Assembly: GCA_028571685.1 (NCBI GenBank)
Contig: CM053143.1
Location: 137,922,829-137,986,828 of the forward strand
DNA: 64,000 nt
Direction of reading: 5' to 3'
DNA from: Heterohyrax brucei
Lineage: Eukaryota; Chordata; Mammalia; Hyracoidea; Procaviidae
Below the pieces are notes generated by a model. That model worked only from the letters and a program-made list of their open reading frames with translations. It was not told the origin of the DNA and ran no database searches. The translations under genes were made by a program, and so were the position numbers. Below, in pieces: positions 43,886-54,899 of this stretch (position 1 is its first letter; every line of letters starts with the position of its first letter).

Positions 43886-45705
43886 TGTTGTTGTATTGTT
43901 GTGCTGTTGGTTTAGACTCATAACAACACCATGTACAATGGAACAAAATACTGTTTAATCTTGTGCTGTCCTCACATTTGCTGATATGTTTGAGCCCAGT
44001 GTCAGTCCATCTGATTGAGGATCATGCTCTTTTTTATTGACCTTCTACCATGCATGATGGCCTTCTCTAGGGACTGTTCCTTCTTGATAACATGTACAGA
44101 GTACGTGAGGTGAATTATCGCCATCTTCGCTTCTAAGCAGCATTATGGGTGTACTTCTTCCAAGACAGACATGTTCAGTCCATGGGATATTCCATATTCA
44201 ACACTGTAATTCAAAGGTATAAATTATTCGTTGGTCTTCTTACTTGTTACCCAGATTTTACATGCATATGAGGTGATTGAAAATAGCATAGCTTGGGTCC
44301 AGCATGCTTTAATCCTCAGAGTGGTATGTTTCCCTTTTAACACTTTAAAGAGATCTTTTGTGGCAAGTTTGCCCAATGCAGTACGTCATTTGACTTCTTT
44401 ACTGCAGTTTCCGTGGGTGTTGATTCTAGATCCAACTGAAAGAAATACTTCACAATTTCAGTTTTCTCTGTTTCTCTTTTTTCAGTTTATCCTGATACTG
44501 CTCGTTGGTCCAGTTGTGAGAATGTTTGTTTTCTTCATGTTGGGGTATAGTCTCTACTGAAGACTGGTCTCTGATCTTCATCAGTACGGGCTACAAGTCT
44601 TCGTTTTTAGAAAGCAGGGTTGTGTTATTTGCATATTGCAAATTGTTAACGAATCTTCCTCTAATCATGATGTGATTATATGTTCTTCGTATGGTCCAGC
44701 TTCTCAGATTATTAGCCCAGAATACAGTATGGTGAAAGGATACAGTCCTGATATACACCTTGCCTGGTTTTAAACTTTGTAGTATCCCCTTGTTCTGTTT
44801 AAACTGCTTCTTGGTCTAAGTACAAGTTCCACGTGAGCACGATTAAGTGTTCTGGAATTGCCATTCTCCACAATGTTAGCCATAATTTTTTATGATCTGC
44901 ACAGTCGAATGCTTTATATAGTCAATAAAACACAGGTAAATATCTTCCTGGTATTCTTTACATTCAGCCAAGATCTATCTCACATCAGTAGTGATATTTC
45001 TGATTCTACATCCTCTTCTGAAACCGGTTTGAATTTCTGGCACTTACTTGTCAATACACTGCTGCAGCCAGTTTTTAATTATCTTCAGATTTTACATGTG
45101 TGTGATAATAATGATATGGTTCAACAGTTTCTGCATTCTGTTGGATCACCTTTCTTTGGAATGGTCACAGGTAATGGATTTCTTCCAGTTCATTGGCCAG
45201 GTAGCTGTCTTCCAAATTTCTTGGTGTAGACGAGTAAGTGTTTCCAGCATTGCATCCATCTCAGTTGGTTGGTACTCTGTTAATACTTGGAGCCTTGTCT
45301 TTTTGCCAGTGCCTTCAGTGCAGGTTGGATGACTTCTTCAGGATCATCGGCTTTTGCTCATATGCTGCCTACCTCCTGGAATAGTTGAACGTGGACCAAT
45401 TCGTTGTGGTACAGTGACTCTTTGTATTTGGATCCTTCATGTGTTATTCAGTAATTTGCACATAGAATCCTTCTGTGTTGCAAATCCAGGCTTGAATTTT
45501 CGTTTCTTTCAGCTTGAGAAACACCGAATGTGTTCTTCCCTTTCGATTTTCTAATTCTGGTTCTCTGCACATTTCATTGTAATACTACATTTTGTTATCT
45601 TGGACTACCCTTTGAAATCTTGTGCTCCGCTCTTTTACTTCATCATTTCTTCTATTTTCTTTAGATGTTCAAGAACAAGTTTCAGAATCTCTTCTGAGAA
45701 CTATT
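43886..45705 (-). mobile_element. Long RTE-clade LINE, antisense (1.8 kb)
   Basis: Plus strand begins 'gttgttgtattgttgtgctgttggtttagactcataac' (complement of the 3' terminus) and continues in order through 'tagggactgttccttcttgataacatgt', 'ttcagtttatcctgatactgctcg', 'gcatattgcaaattgttaacg' and 'gttcttccctttcgattttctaattctgg' into the region upstream of the reverse-transcriptase core. Many stops are present and the 5' end is missing. The same family lies in sense at 49325-51185. Confidence 0.85.
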
Positions 45706-45785
45706 ATTAAAAAAAGGTATTTGCAATAAAGAAGTCATCACTGGTCTTGCAAAATTCTGTGATATCTGTAGCATCATTTCTTTCT

Positions 45786-47130
45786 TTTAAAAAAATTTTT
45801 TTTATTATGATTAAGTGAGAGTATACAATCCAAGTCAGTTTTGCATACCTACCTCTCTACAGTTCTGTCTGCTCTCCCATCCTGTGACAGCACACTCCTC
45901 CTTTTCACTTTTTTAGTATCCTCCCAATGAGCACCCGTCCCCTCCTCTCAACTCTCTCCTCTCTCCTCTAGAAAGAAACCAGTAGGACAGCCTTCTATAA
46001 ATGTGTAAAACAATAAGGTACACATACCACATGATCAGTCTGTGACCCTGAGTCCAGTTATTTCTTTGTCTGAAGTGTTGACCTTGGTACTGGTTTCAGG
46101 TGTGGGGCAGCAGCAAGTTTAGGGGCCATATTCCCAGGGGACCATCCTGGTTGTCAGACCATCAGTTCTGGTCTTTTAGTACAGTTCTTGATCTGCACAC
46201 CTCTTTTTCTAGTATTATGTCATGGACTGCACATTGTGTCCCCTATCAAGGCTGTCGTTGGCAGAGGCAGAGCATTGTGTGGTTCTTCTGGTCTCATGCT
46301 GATGTAATGTCCCATTCATATAGGTCCTTCTGTCTCCTGGGCTCATTTTTCTTCTCATATGTTTTATGTTCTCAGTCGTTGTCTGTTATTGGTGGATTGG
46401 GACCAATTGATATTCCTCAGATGGCAGCTTACTGGGTTTTAAGACCCAAGAGGCCACTCACCAATGTGGGGTACAGACGATTCTCTTAGCAAACAGCTGT
46501 TTATGCCAGTTGACCTTGATGTCCCCTGAAAACATGGTCTCCAGACCCCTGTCCTTGCCGTTCTATCCTTTGCAATGTTGGGCTGAATTTAGAAAACCTT
46601 TTAGTTTACGGTGTAGTCCATTTATGCTGACTTGGCTTTTCCTGAATGCTGTCACACCCTTCACCTAACCAAATTCCTGTCAACTATCTCTAATCTATAA
46701 CCAACCCACTCCCTCCCCACCCTTGTAGTTGTCAAAGAATCTTCTGCATAAGTCCTTTTTTTAAGTCCTTGTAGTAGCCATCTCACACAGTACTTGTCCC
46801 TACCTGTAAACCTTTCTGCCGCATGCAAGCAGAAATTGGACTCTTTGTGCTGCCGTCTTGCCTCCAACAAAGGTAGTTTTCCCTTCCTGTCGCCCAGTCT
46901 GATTTCACAACCCTCTGCCTGATCTTGGGGCTCCCAAAATGTCCACTCTACTCCGTTCACTTGTTTTTCGAGGACTTAGTTCACAGAAGAAATCAAGGAG
47001 ACATGTGAGTAGTCCACTGCCTTGGCCCTGCACCCCACAGCATCATTTGTATCACCAAGGCCATATTTTCCACCTACCATTCCTTTGTTTCCAGCTTTCC
47101 CGTCCCAATCAATAATAATCATCACTGTAT
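45786..47130 (-). mobile_element. Afrotherian L1-type 3' region, long antisense copy
   Basis: T run at 45786-45803, then 'ttatgattaagtgagagtatacaatcc', 'acagcacactcctccttttcac', and further up 'ttttaagacccaagaggccactcaccaatgtggggtacagacg' (46440-46480). The latter phrase recurs at 52165-52205. It extends at least to 46600; the part 46600-47130 is assigned by continuity only. Confidence 0.5.
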
Positions 47131-47400
47131 CTTTTTTTTTTAATTGTGATTGAGTGAAAGTATACACTCCAAATTAAATTCGCATGCCTGCCTATCTGCA
47201 GCTCCTTCTGCTCCTTGTCTGGTGACAGCACACTCCTCCTTTTTGTCTATACATGTCATATCCTCTTAACAATCTCCTGCCATTCCCCTCTATCCTCTCC
47301 CTTCTAATAAGAGGCCAGTAGGACAGTATCCTAATTGATGCATAGAACCATAGAGGGCACACACCATATGGTCACGTATCAGTGCATATTGATTACATGT
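47131..47400 (-). mobile_element. Afrotherian L1-type 3' UTR piece, antisense
   Basis: A T run at 47131-47140 leads to 'taattgtgattgagtgaaagtatacactcc', 'gcatgcctgcctatctgcagctcc' and 'gcacacaccatatggtcacg'. Confidence 0.5.
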
Positions 47401-47524
47401 TGAATCAATTGCATAGTAAAGACATTAGTAAAAAACCTTCCCTTTCTTTATCTTTGACCTTAGTGATTTGTGCGTGAGTTTGAATAATAGTCATATTAAC
47501 TGGTTATACTCATAGATGTTTGTC

Positions 47525-48015
47525 TTAGTTATCTAGTGCTGGTGTAACAGAAATATCATGCTGGATGACTCAAATAAACAGGCTTGTTCCCATAGTGCTG
47601 GTAGGTTACAAGTCCAAATTCATGGTGTCAACTCCAGGGGAAGGCTTTCTTTCTGTTAGCTCTGGAGGAAGGTTTGTGTCATTGCTGTTTTCTGACTAGG
47701 ATTTTCTCTGTCCAGGGACTTCAGGTCCAGAGGACACAGTCTGCTGCTGGCACTTCTTTCTTGCTAATATGGGGTCCCCCTCTCTGCTCAATTTTCTCTT
47801 TTATGTCTCAAAAGAGGTTGGCTTAAGTCAGTCTAATTTTGTAGATCTCGTCAACATAACTGATCCTAACCTATCTTGTTAAGATAAGGATTGGATTTAC
47901 AACACATAGGGAAATCACATCACATGACAGAATGGTGGACAGTAGTACAATACTGGGAATCAAGACCTCACCAAGTTCTCAGATATTTTGTGGGGGACAC
48001 AATTTAATCAGTGAC
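47525..48015 (-). mobile_element. MaLR-like LTR, antisense
   Basis: 'gtcttagttatctagtgctggtgtaacagaaatatc', 'gttacaagtccaaattcatggtgtcaactccagggg', 'gaatggtggacagtagtacaatactgggaatc' and 'tttgtgggggacacaattt' give a complete-looking antisense LTR. No internal retroviral region. Confidence 0.55.
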
Positions 48016-48662
48016 AGCGTAGGAATAGTATCCTATCACTGACAGCATTGTACGTTGGAATAGATCTTGAAATGTTAGTTTCAATGATGAATAATGAATA
48101 TGACACCATTCCTCTACAATTTATCATTCCCAGCATGGTATAACTGCTTGATTATCCCGTTCAGAATGGCCACTAACAGTCTGTTTCAGTTCACTTGCCT
48201 AGGGTATTTGTCTTATGTATTGCATTTCCATCATTTATGACTTCAGTTTCCTAGATTCGTACTTTACATGTCCTAGATTCTGATTATTAATGGATGTTTG
48301 CGTCTATTTCTTCTCATTTTGAATTATGCCACATCAGCATATGAAGGTCCTGAAAGCTTTGCTTCATCTACATCATTAAGGTCAACTGTACTTTGAGGAA
48401 GCTCTCTTCCGCAGTTGTATTTTGGATTCCTTCCAACCTGAGGGGCTCATCTTTCAGTACTATGTAGTTCCACTGTTACTGATAAGATTTTCACTGCCTA
48501 AGTCTTTTCAGAAGTAGACCACCAGGTCTCTCTTCCTTGCCTGGAAGCTCCACTGAAACCTGTCTGCTGTAGGTGACCCTATCTGAAATACTGGTGGCAT
48601 TGGTTTCAGCATCACGGCAATAGGTAAGCCACCATTGTGTGATAAACAAATGAACGGTGACT
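48016..48662 (-). mobile_element. RTE 5'-region segment, antisense
   Basis: 'gttggaatagatcttgaaatgttag', 'cacatcagcatatgaaggtcctgaaagctttgc', 'ttccaacctgaggggctcatctttcag' and 'gaagctccactgaaacctg' are the complement of the same RTE segment that forms the body of the SINE-like elements at 6781 and 8991. The 3' tail is not attached here. Confidence 0.6.
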
Positions 48663-49324
48663 GCGTAACAGAAAGTGGAAATGGAAACAATACAGGAAAA
48701 CAGTTGTGGAGGTATAAGCGTTGTTAAGTAATTTGCTGGCTTCTTAACCTGTTTATTTGAACCTGTTGTGTTAAACTTTAGTAATTTATCTGAGTTGTGC
48801 ATATATATGTAGTGGCCTTGTCTCAAGTGTCTGTGGGTAATGACTAATGTCTGAATCAAGGTAGAGTATTTGGTAAACAGTGAACTAGTTTTCTGTTCAT
48901 ACTTTAGGTTAATTACTGGAATAAAGTCTATAGGTATTAATCAGAACTTTTACCATATAAAAATTTGTTGGAATATTAAAATATTGTAAAAATTTAAACT
49001 TATGTTTAAAATCCTTATGACATTGTTGTGAAGTAGACGTTTATTATCCACGTATTACTTACATGTTAACAAATTGAGATACATGGAGATTGTGAAACTT
49101 ACCTAAAGTAACAAACCCAGTAAGTGACTCAGCTGGGGTTCATTGTAGGCAGGTTGGCCTCTGAATCCATGCCCACAGCCACTGTGCACATTGCCTCTAA
49201 GGAAATTACTATTATTTTTAATTGTTGACAGCTAGCGATGACATAGAATTTTAAACTGTGTAACCAGATTTTAGCTTTTCAAATTAGTATAAATTCAATT
49301 ATAATATTTCAAGTTGCTATTGGA
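48663..49324 (+). other. Intronic sequence with antisense MIR relic
   Basis: A probable MIR complement lies at 49050-49198 ('aaattgagatacatggagattgtgaaacttacctaaagtaacaaaccc', 'ccacagccactgtgcac'). Otherwise nothing identified. Confidence 0.5.
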
Positions 49325-51185
49325 CGTCAGAAGAGACTCTGAAACTTGCCCATGAACGTCAGGCGGCTAAAGTGAAAGGAAGGAATGGTGAAATATAAGA
49401 CCTAAAAAGAAGATTGCAAAGAGTAGCTTGAGCAGACAAAGTATTATAATGATGTGTGCAAAGAGCTGAAATGGAAAACCAGAAGGGAAGAACACATTTT
49501 GCATTTTTCATGCTGAAAGAACTGTGGAAAATATTCAGGGCTGGAGTTGCAGTAGTGAAGGATTCTTCAGAGAAACTATTAAGTGACTCAGGGAGCAACA
49601 AAAGAAGATGAAAGGAATACACAGAGTCATTATATCAGAAAGAACTGGTTGATGTTCAGCCATTTGAAGTGGTAGCCTATGATCAGGAACCAGTGGTACT
49701 GAAGGAAGAAGTCAAAGGTACATTGAAGGCACTGGCAAAAAATCAGGCTCCAGGAACTGATGGAGTATCACTTGAGATATTTTGGCAAACAGATGCAGCA
49801 CTGGAAGTGCTCACTCATCTATGCCAAGAAATTTGGAGGGCAGCTACCTGGCCAGCTGACTGGAAGAGATCCATATTTATGCCCATTCTAAAGAAATATG
49901 ATCCAACCAAATGTGGAAATTACCAAACAATACCGTTAGTATCACATGTAAGTAAAGTTTTGCTAAAGACCATTCAAAAGCGACTGCAACAGTATATTGA
50001 AAAGGAACTGCCAGAAATTCAAGCTAGATTCAGAAGAGGATGTAGAACCAGGGATATCATCACTGATGTCAGATGAATCTTGAATGAAAGCAGAGAATAC
50101 CAGAAAGATGTTTACTTGTGTTTCATTGACTATCAGGGACATTTCATTGTGTGGGTCATAATAAATTATGGCTAATGTTGAAGAGAAGGGGAATTCCAGA
50201 ACACCTAATTGTGCTCCTGAGGTATCTGTATCCATCAAGAGGCAGTTGTATGAACAGAACAAGGGGATGCTGTATGGTTTGAAATCAGGGAAGGTGGGCA
50301 TCAGGGTTGTATCCTTTCACACACCCTTTTAATCTGTATGCTGAGCAAATAATCCAAGAAGCTGGATTCTGTGAAGAAGAATGAGGCATCAGGATTGGAG
50401 CATGACTCGTTAACAACCTGTGTTATACAGATGACACCAGCTTACTTGCTGGAAGTGAAGTAGATTTGAAACACTGGTGAAGACCAAGGACCACAGCCTT
50501 CAGTATGGATTGTACCTCAACATCAAGAAAGCAAATATCTTCACAGTAGGACCAGTAAGCAACATCCTGACAAATGGAGAAAGGATTGACATTGTCCAGG
50601 ACTTCATTTTATTTGGGTCCACAATCAATGCCCATGGAGGCAGCAGTCAAGAAATCAACAGACACGTTGCATTGGCAAAATCGCTGCCAAGGACCTCTTT
50701 TAAGTATTGAAAGGTAAACATGTCACCTTGAAGACTAAGGTGCACCTGACCAAAGCCATGACATTTTCAGTTGCATCATACGCATGCAAAAGCTGGACAG
50801 TGAACAAAGAAGACAGAAGAAGAATATGATGCCTTTGAATTGTTGGAGAAGTAGGTTGAATATACCATGCCAAAAAAACAGACAGATCTTGTTCTGGAAG
50901 TACAACCAGAGTGCTCCTTGGAAGCAAAGATGGCAAGACTGTGTCTTACATGCTTTGGACATGTTGTCAGGAAGGATAAGTCCCTGGAGACGGACGTCAT
51001 GCTTGGTAGAGTGGAGGGTCAGCGAAAAAGTGGAAGACGTTCAACAAGATGGATTGACAGTGGCCCCAACAATGGGCTTAAGCATAAAAATGATTGTGGG
51101 CATAGCACAAGACTGGGTAATTTTTCATTCTGTTATTCATAGGATTGCTGTGAGTTGGAACCAATACCACGACACCTAACAGCAA
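49325..51185 (+). mobile_element. RTE-clade LINE, sense, with reverse-transcriptase remnants
   Basis: The longest coding block, 49669-50076, reads EVKGTLKALAKNQAPGTDGV and on to IQKRLQQYIEKELPEIQARF, typical of the first reverse-transcriptase motifs in RTE/BovB elements. The catalytic block is at 50415-50445, where YADD has become YTDD (50424-50435). The C-terminal block at 50867-51142 keeps LTCFGHVVRKDKSLE. Stops and frame changes occur between blocks (for example near 50077 and 50470), so it is inactive. It ends 'gctgtgagttggaaccaataccacgacacctaacagcaacaacaac', the RTE 3' terminus. The endonuclease part is missing (5' truncation), and the orientation matches the CLOCK transcript. Confidence 0.9.
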
Positions 51186-51189
51186 CAAC

Positions 51190-52328
51190 AACATTGTGAC
51201 TTTGATCCCATATAGATGGTTCCTAAAACACTTTAATGCCCAAGGCAGATATTTTTGTAGTAATTTTGTTAATCTATTGTCTGGTATAAGAAAAGTTCAG
51301 GGAATATTTTTGGTTTAGATTTTAAAGATTATCTCAGGACAGTAGTTTCAGAGATTTATCTAGCCCCCATAGCTCCAAAAAGTCTGGAGTTTATGATAAT
51401 TTGAGATTCTCTTCTGCATTTTCCCTCTTTGATCAGCCTTCTTCTGTAGAATATTTGATTAGAGTGTGTTTAGTAATGAGAGCCAGGCACCATCCAGTTC
51501 TTCATGTCTCACGGCAAAGAAGGCAGTTATTCATGGATGCGGTTAGCCACACATTCCATATTCTACTGCTACTCTTTACTCTCCTTCTTCCTCTGGTGCT
51601 TCAGGTGACTAGAGACCAATTTTCATGTCTTGGGCAGCTGCTTGCAACGTTTTAAGACCCCAGGAACTATACCGTGAACTAGGAAATAGAACAGAGGCAC
51701 TAAATGTGATGTTAGGCCAGTTAACTGGCAAGTTCTCTGAAACCATGCTCTTAAACCTCCAAACCAGGAAACCAAAACCCATGAGGTTTTTGGCTGTACA
51801 TAAGGAGTCTCAAGAGCTACTCTTGTTTTCTGTTTTACTTTTTTTTTTTGTCATTGTAAATACATCTATTGCACAGGTTTTGCCAATTCAGCGTTTCTGT
51901 AGGTGTACGTATAACTTACAGCAGTTACAGTAGTTGACTGTGCAACCACATCTTTCTCAGTGCAATTTTTCCGTCACCATTAACCACCCTGTTTCCCCAC
52001 TTTCCCATTCTGGTGACCTCTGATAAACTTTAGTCTTGGTACATTTGTCTTTTCATACAAGTGAGATAATAAAATATCAGTCCTATGTCATTTTGGTCCT
52101 TGGTGAACATCTGTTCCTGCTGAATTGTAACCATTTGCTATGCCCTTGGATGGCAGCTTGGCAGCTTTTAAGAACCCAGATGCCACTCACCAATGTGGGG
52201 TGCAGAGAGCCCTCTTAGCAAAATGCTAGTTGTGCCAATTGGCCTTGATTTCGCCTAAGAGCATGGACCCCTGCCCCCTACTACAGCTACTCTGTCCTTG
52301 CAATATTGGGTTAAGATGGAAGGAGTAT
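51190..52328 (-). mobile_element. Afrotherian interspersed repeat (L1 3'-type), several blocks
   Basis: 51190-51815 ('tgatcccatatagatggttcc', 'aaagtctggagtttatg', 'gttaggccagttaactggcaag') and 51830-52030 (T run, then 'ttttgccaattcagcgtttctg') look like successive blocks of a repeat seen also at 52795-53010. 52135-52320 ('ccactcaccaatgtggggtgcagagagcc') matches 46440-46600. Family unnamed; strand assigned from the T runs. Confidence 0.4.
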
Positions 52329-52329
52329 T

Positions 52330-52640
52330 CAAGTTATGATGAAGTCTTTGGACACGAATGGATTGGACTTGGCAATGCAGAGTGAACATATGTTGGATGC
52401 ACTCTGTGGTTCTGTGCATCTATAGGATATCATCCTGCTGACCTCTGGTTGGAGGAAGAAGAGTGGGTGGAGAGGAGGGGAAAGGAGACTGTTAAGAGGA
52501 TGAGACATGTATGGAGCAGAGAGGAATTGTGCGCTGTCACCAGACAGGGAGAGCAGTGGAAGCTGCATATAGGTGGGCATGTAAATTTATACAGGAATGT
52601 ACATTTTCACTCAGTCATATTAAATAAAAAAATAAAATAT
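52330..52640 (+). mobile_element. Afrotherian L1-type 3' UTR with A-rich tail, sense
   Basis: The reverse complement of the 41905-42245 copy: 'gcaatgcagagtgaacatatg', 'ggaggaagaagagtgggtggagaggagggg', 'gcatataggtgggcatgtaaattta', then an A-rich end 'ttaaataaaaaaataaaat'. It is in opposite orientation to the matching block directly to its left, the pattern left by twin priming. Confidence 0.6.
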
Positions 52641-52789
52641 CTGTCCTTTTGCAGTTGACTTGACTCAGCATAATGTCTTCAAGCTCCATCTATATTATAG
52701 TCAAAACAAATGGTAAATATACACACATGTATCAAAAATGTAATATTCCAGAGATTATAACATTTATTTTTAACATACAACAGAGAAGA

Positions 52790-53108
52790 TTTTTCTTTTT
52801 AACTTTTTAAAACATAATTTATTTGTTGCTGTTGTTGTCAAGAATACACACACAAAGATATACACGAGTTCAAGTTTCTGCACACACATTTCGGTAACAC
52901 TGATCACATTCTTCAAGTTGTACAGTCATTTTCACAGTCCTTTTCCAAGTTGCCTGTCCCCTATTAACATCAACTCACTCACTGCCCCCTGAGGTTCCTA
53001 TCTAATCTTTTTTTTATGACTGAGTGAAAATGTACATTCCCATATAAATTTACATGCCTACCTATATGCAGCAGCCACTGCTCTGCCTGCCCGGTTGACA
53101 GCACCTGA
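52790..53108 (-). mobile_element. Afrotherian L1-type 3' pieces, antisense
   Basis: 52795-53010 ('gtcaagaatacacacacaaag', 'ctattaacatcaactcactcactgccccctgagg') and, after a T run, 53013-53108 ('atgactgagtgaaaatgtacattccc...gcctacctatatgcagc'). The second block is the same 3' UTR segment as at 41905. Confidence 0.5.
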
Positions 53109-53690
53109 TCTCCATAATCTATAAGGTACTACAAAATATCAATAAGAAGAAGATAAATCATCCAATTAAGCGATGGGCAAAGGAGATGGACAGACATTTC
53201 TCTAAAGAGGAGATCCAGGCAGCCAAAAAACACATGAGGACATGTTCTTGATCTTTAGTTATTAAAGAAATTCAAATCAAGACTACAATGAGATACCATC
53301 TCACCCCAACAAGGTTGGCCATGATCCAAAAAACACAAAACACAAATGCTGGAGAGGCTGTGGAGAAAGTGGAACTCTCCTACACTGTTGGTGGGGTTGC
53401 AAAATGGTCCAGAGTTTTTGGAAAGCAATCTGAAGCTTCCTTAAAAAAATGGATATAGCTGTACCATTTGACCCAGTAATTCTACTACTTGGAATATATC
53501 CTACAGAATCAGAGCCTTTCACACCAACGGACACATGCACAAGAAAGTTTATCACAGTGCAGTCCATGATAGCAAAAAGATGGAATCAACCCAGATGCCC
53601 AACAACAGAGGAATGGATAGGTAAACTATGGTATATATACTCAATTGAGCACTACGCAGTGATAAAGAATAATGATGACTCCAGGAAACA
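53109..53690 (+). mobile_element. LINE-1 ORF2 end/3' region, sense block
   Basis: 'gcgatgggcaaaggagatggacagacatttctc', 'caagactacaatgagataccatctcaccccaac', 'ctggagaggctgtggagaaagtggaac', 'gtaccatttgacccagtaattctac' and 'cccaacaacagaggaatggatagg' are textbook L1 3' region in sense. It directly adjoins antisense L1 DNA on both sides. Confidence 0.85.
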
Positions 53691-54430
53691 TCTCATATCC
53701 ACTTTCTATCTATGTTTTTTCTGCTATTAATTTTGACTTTTATTGCTTTATGACCTGAGAAGATGCTATGCAGTAATGCAGTGGTACGGATTTTGTTGAG
53801 AACTGTATTATGTCCTAACACTTGGTCAGTTTTTGCACTGGAGAAGAAGGTGTTGTCAGCTGATGGGTAGAAAGTTCTGTGTATATTGATGAGGTTTAAA
53901 TGGTTAATTGTGGCAATAAGGTCTTCTGTATCTTTACTGAGCTTTTTTCTAGATGATCTGTCCAGTACTGAGAGTGGAATGTTGAAATCTCCCACTATCA
54001 TTGTGGAGTCATCTAACTCTTTTTTGAGTGTAGTCAGTGTTTGTTAGATGTATTTAGGTGCTCTGATATCAGGTGCATAAATATTTAATATAATTAAGCC
54101 TTGCTTGTGTACTGAATCTTTCAGCAATAAATAGTGTCCATCTTTGTCCACAGTGGTGAATTTTACATTAAAATTCATTTTGTTGGAGATTAGGATTGCC
54201 ACACCTGCTCTTCTTTGTTCATTGTTAGCTTGATATATATTCTTCCATCCTTTAATTTTTGGTTTGTCCTATCTTTAAGTCTCAAATGAGTTTCTTGTAG
54301 ACAACATATGAATGGGTCACATCTTTTGATCCAAGATGTCACTCGATGTCTCTTTACTGGGGCGTTCAGTCCATTCACATTCATGTAATTATTGATAGGT
54401 ATATGTTCAGTGCTGCCATTGTGATATGTT
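53691..54430 (-). mobile_element. LINE-1 ORF2 endonuclease part, antisense block
   Basis: The minus strand encodes, from right to left, MNVNGLNAPVKRHRVTSWIK, then CCLQETHL (54190-54384), then IVGDFNIPLSVLDRSSRKK and INIHRTFYPSADNTFFSSAK (53693-54001). These are the L1 APE-type endonuclease signatures: the catalytic Glu of QETHL and the Asp-Asn of GDFN. Frame breaks between the blocks show it is dead. Confidence 0.9.
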
Positions 54431-54899
54431 TATTTTTGTGTTGATGTTTTGTCTACAACAGAGAAGTTTTTAAGAAGCACTAAGGTTTTAAAGTTATTTT
54501 CATGATTATCCTCACAGGTTTGAGGATCACAATCCTAAAAATGTTACATTAATCATTTTGAATAGATCAATGGTAATTTTTGCTTTTGGTGAATATTTAC
54601 AACTTTTAAGTAAATATGCATTCCAAAATTAATATGCCAAAATAGAAGGTGTGTGTGTATTATAACCTTCGTCCAAATGTTTGCTGAAGTGTGATTTGAC
54701 ATGCCTAGTTAATGTCTTTAGAAACCTATTGATTGAATAGGAAATAACTAAATTCTTCATTTAGGTTGAATGTTTTGTTTGAAGTTCACTTGTCTAGACT
54801 GAAACATAGATGTGTTACTCTTGGCATGTCATGTTTAATAATATTGCAAATAGAGTCCAGATACCATTGTCAGCACAGTTTCAGAGGTAGGCTGTATCT
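54431..54899 (+). other. Intronic sequence, nothing recognised
   Basis: No repeat or gene identified. Confidence 0.4.

Noticed and set aside
44231..45554. Several plus-strand open frames of 66-123 codons at 44231-44560, 44858-45332 and 45354-45554
   Set aside because: They are the antisense of an RTE element and do not resemble its ORF in the correct orientation.
49669..50076. An intact reverse transcriptase gene
   Set aside because: The block ends at a stop before the catalytic motif, the YADD box reads YTDD in a different block, and the 5' endonuclease part is absent. It is a dead RTE copy.
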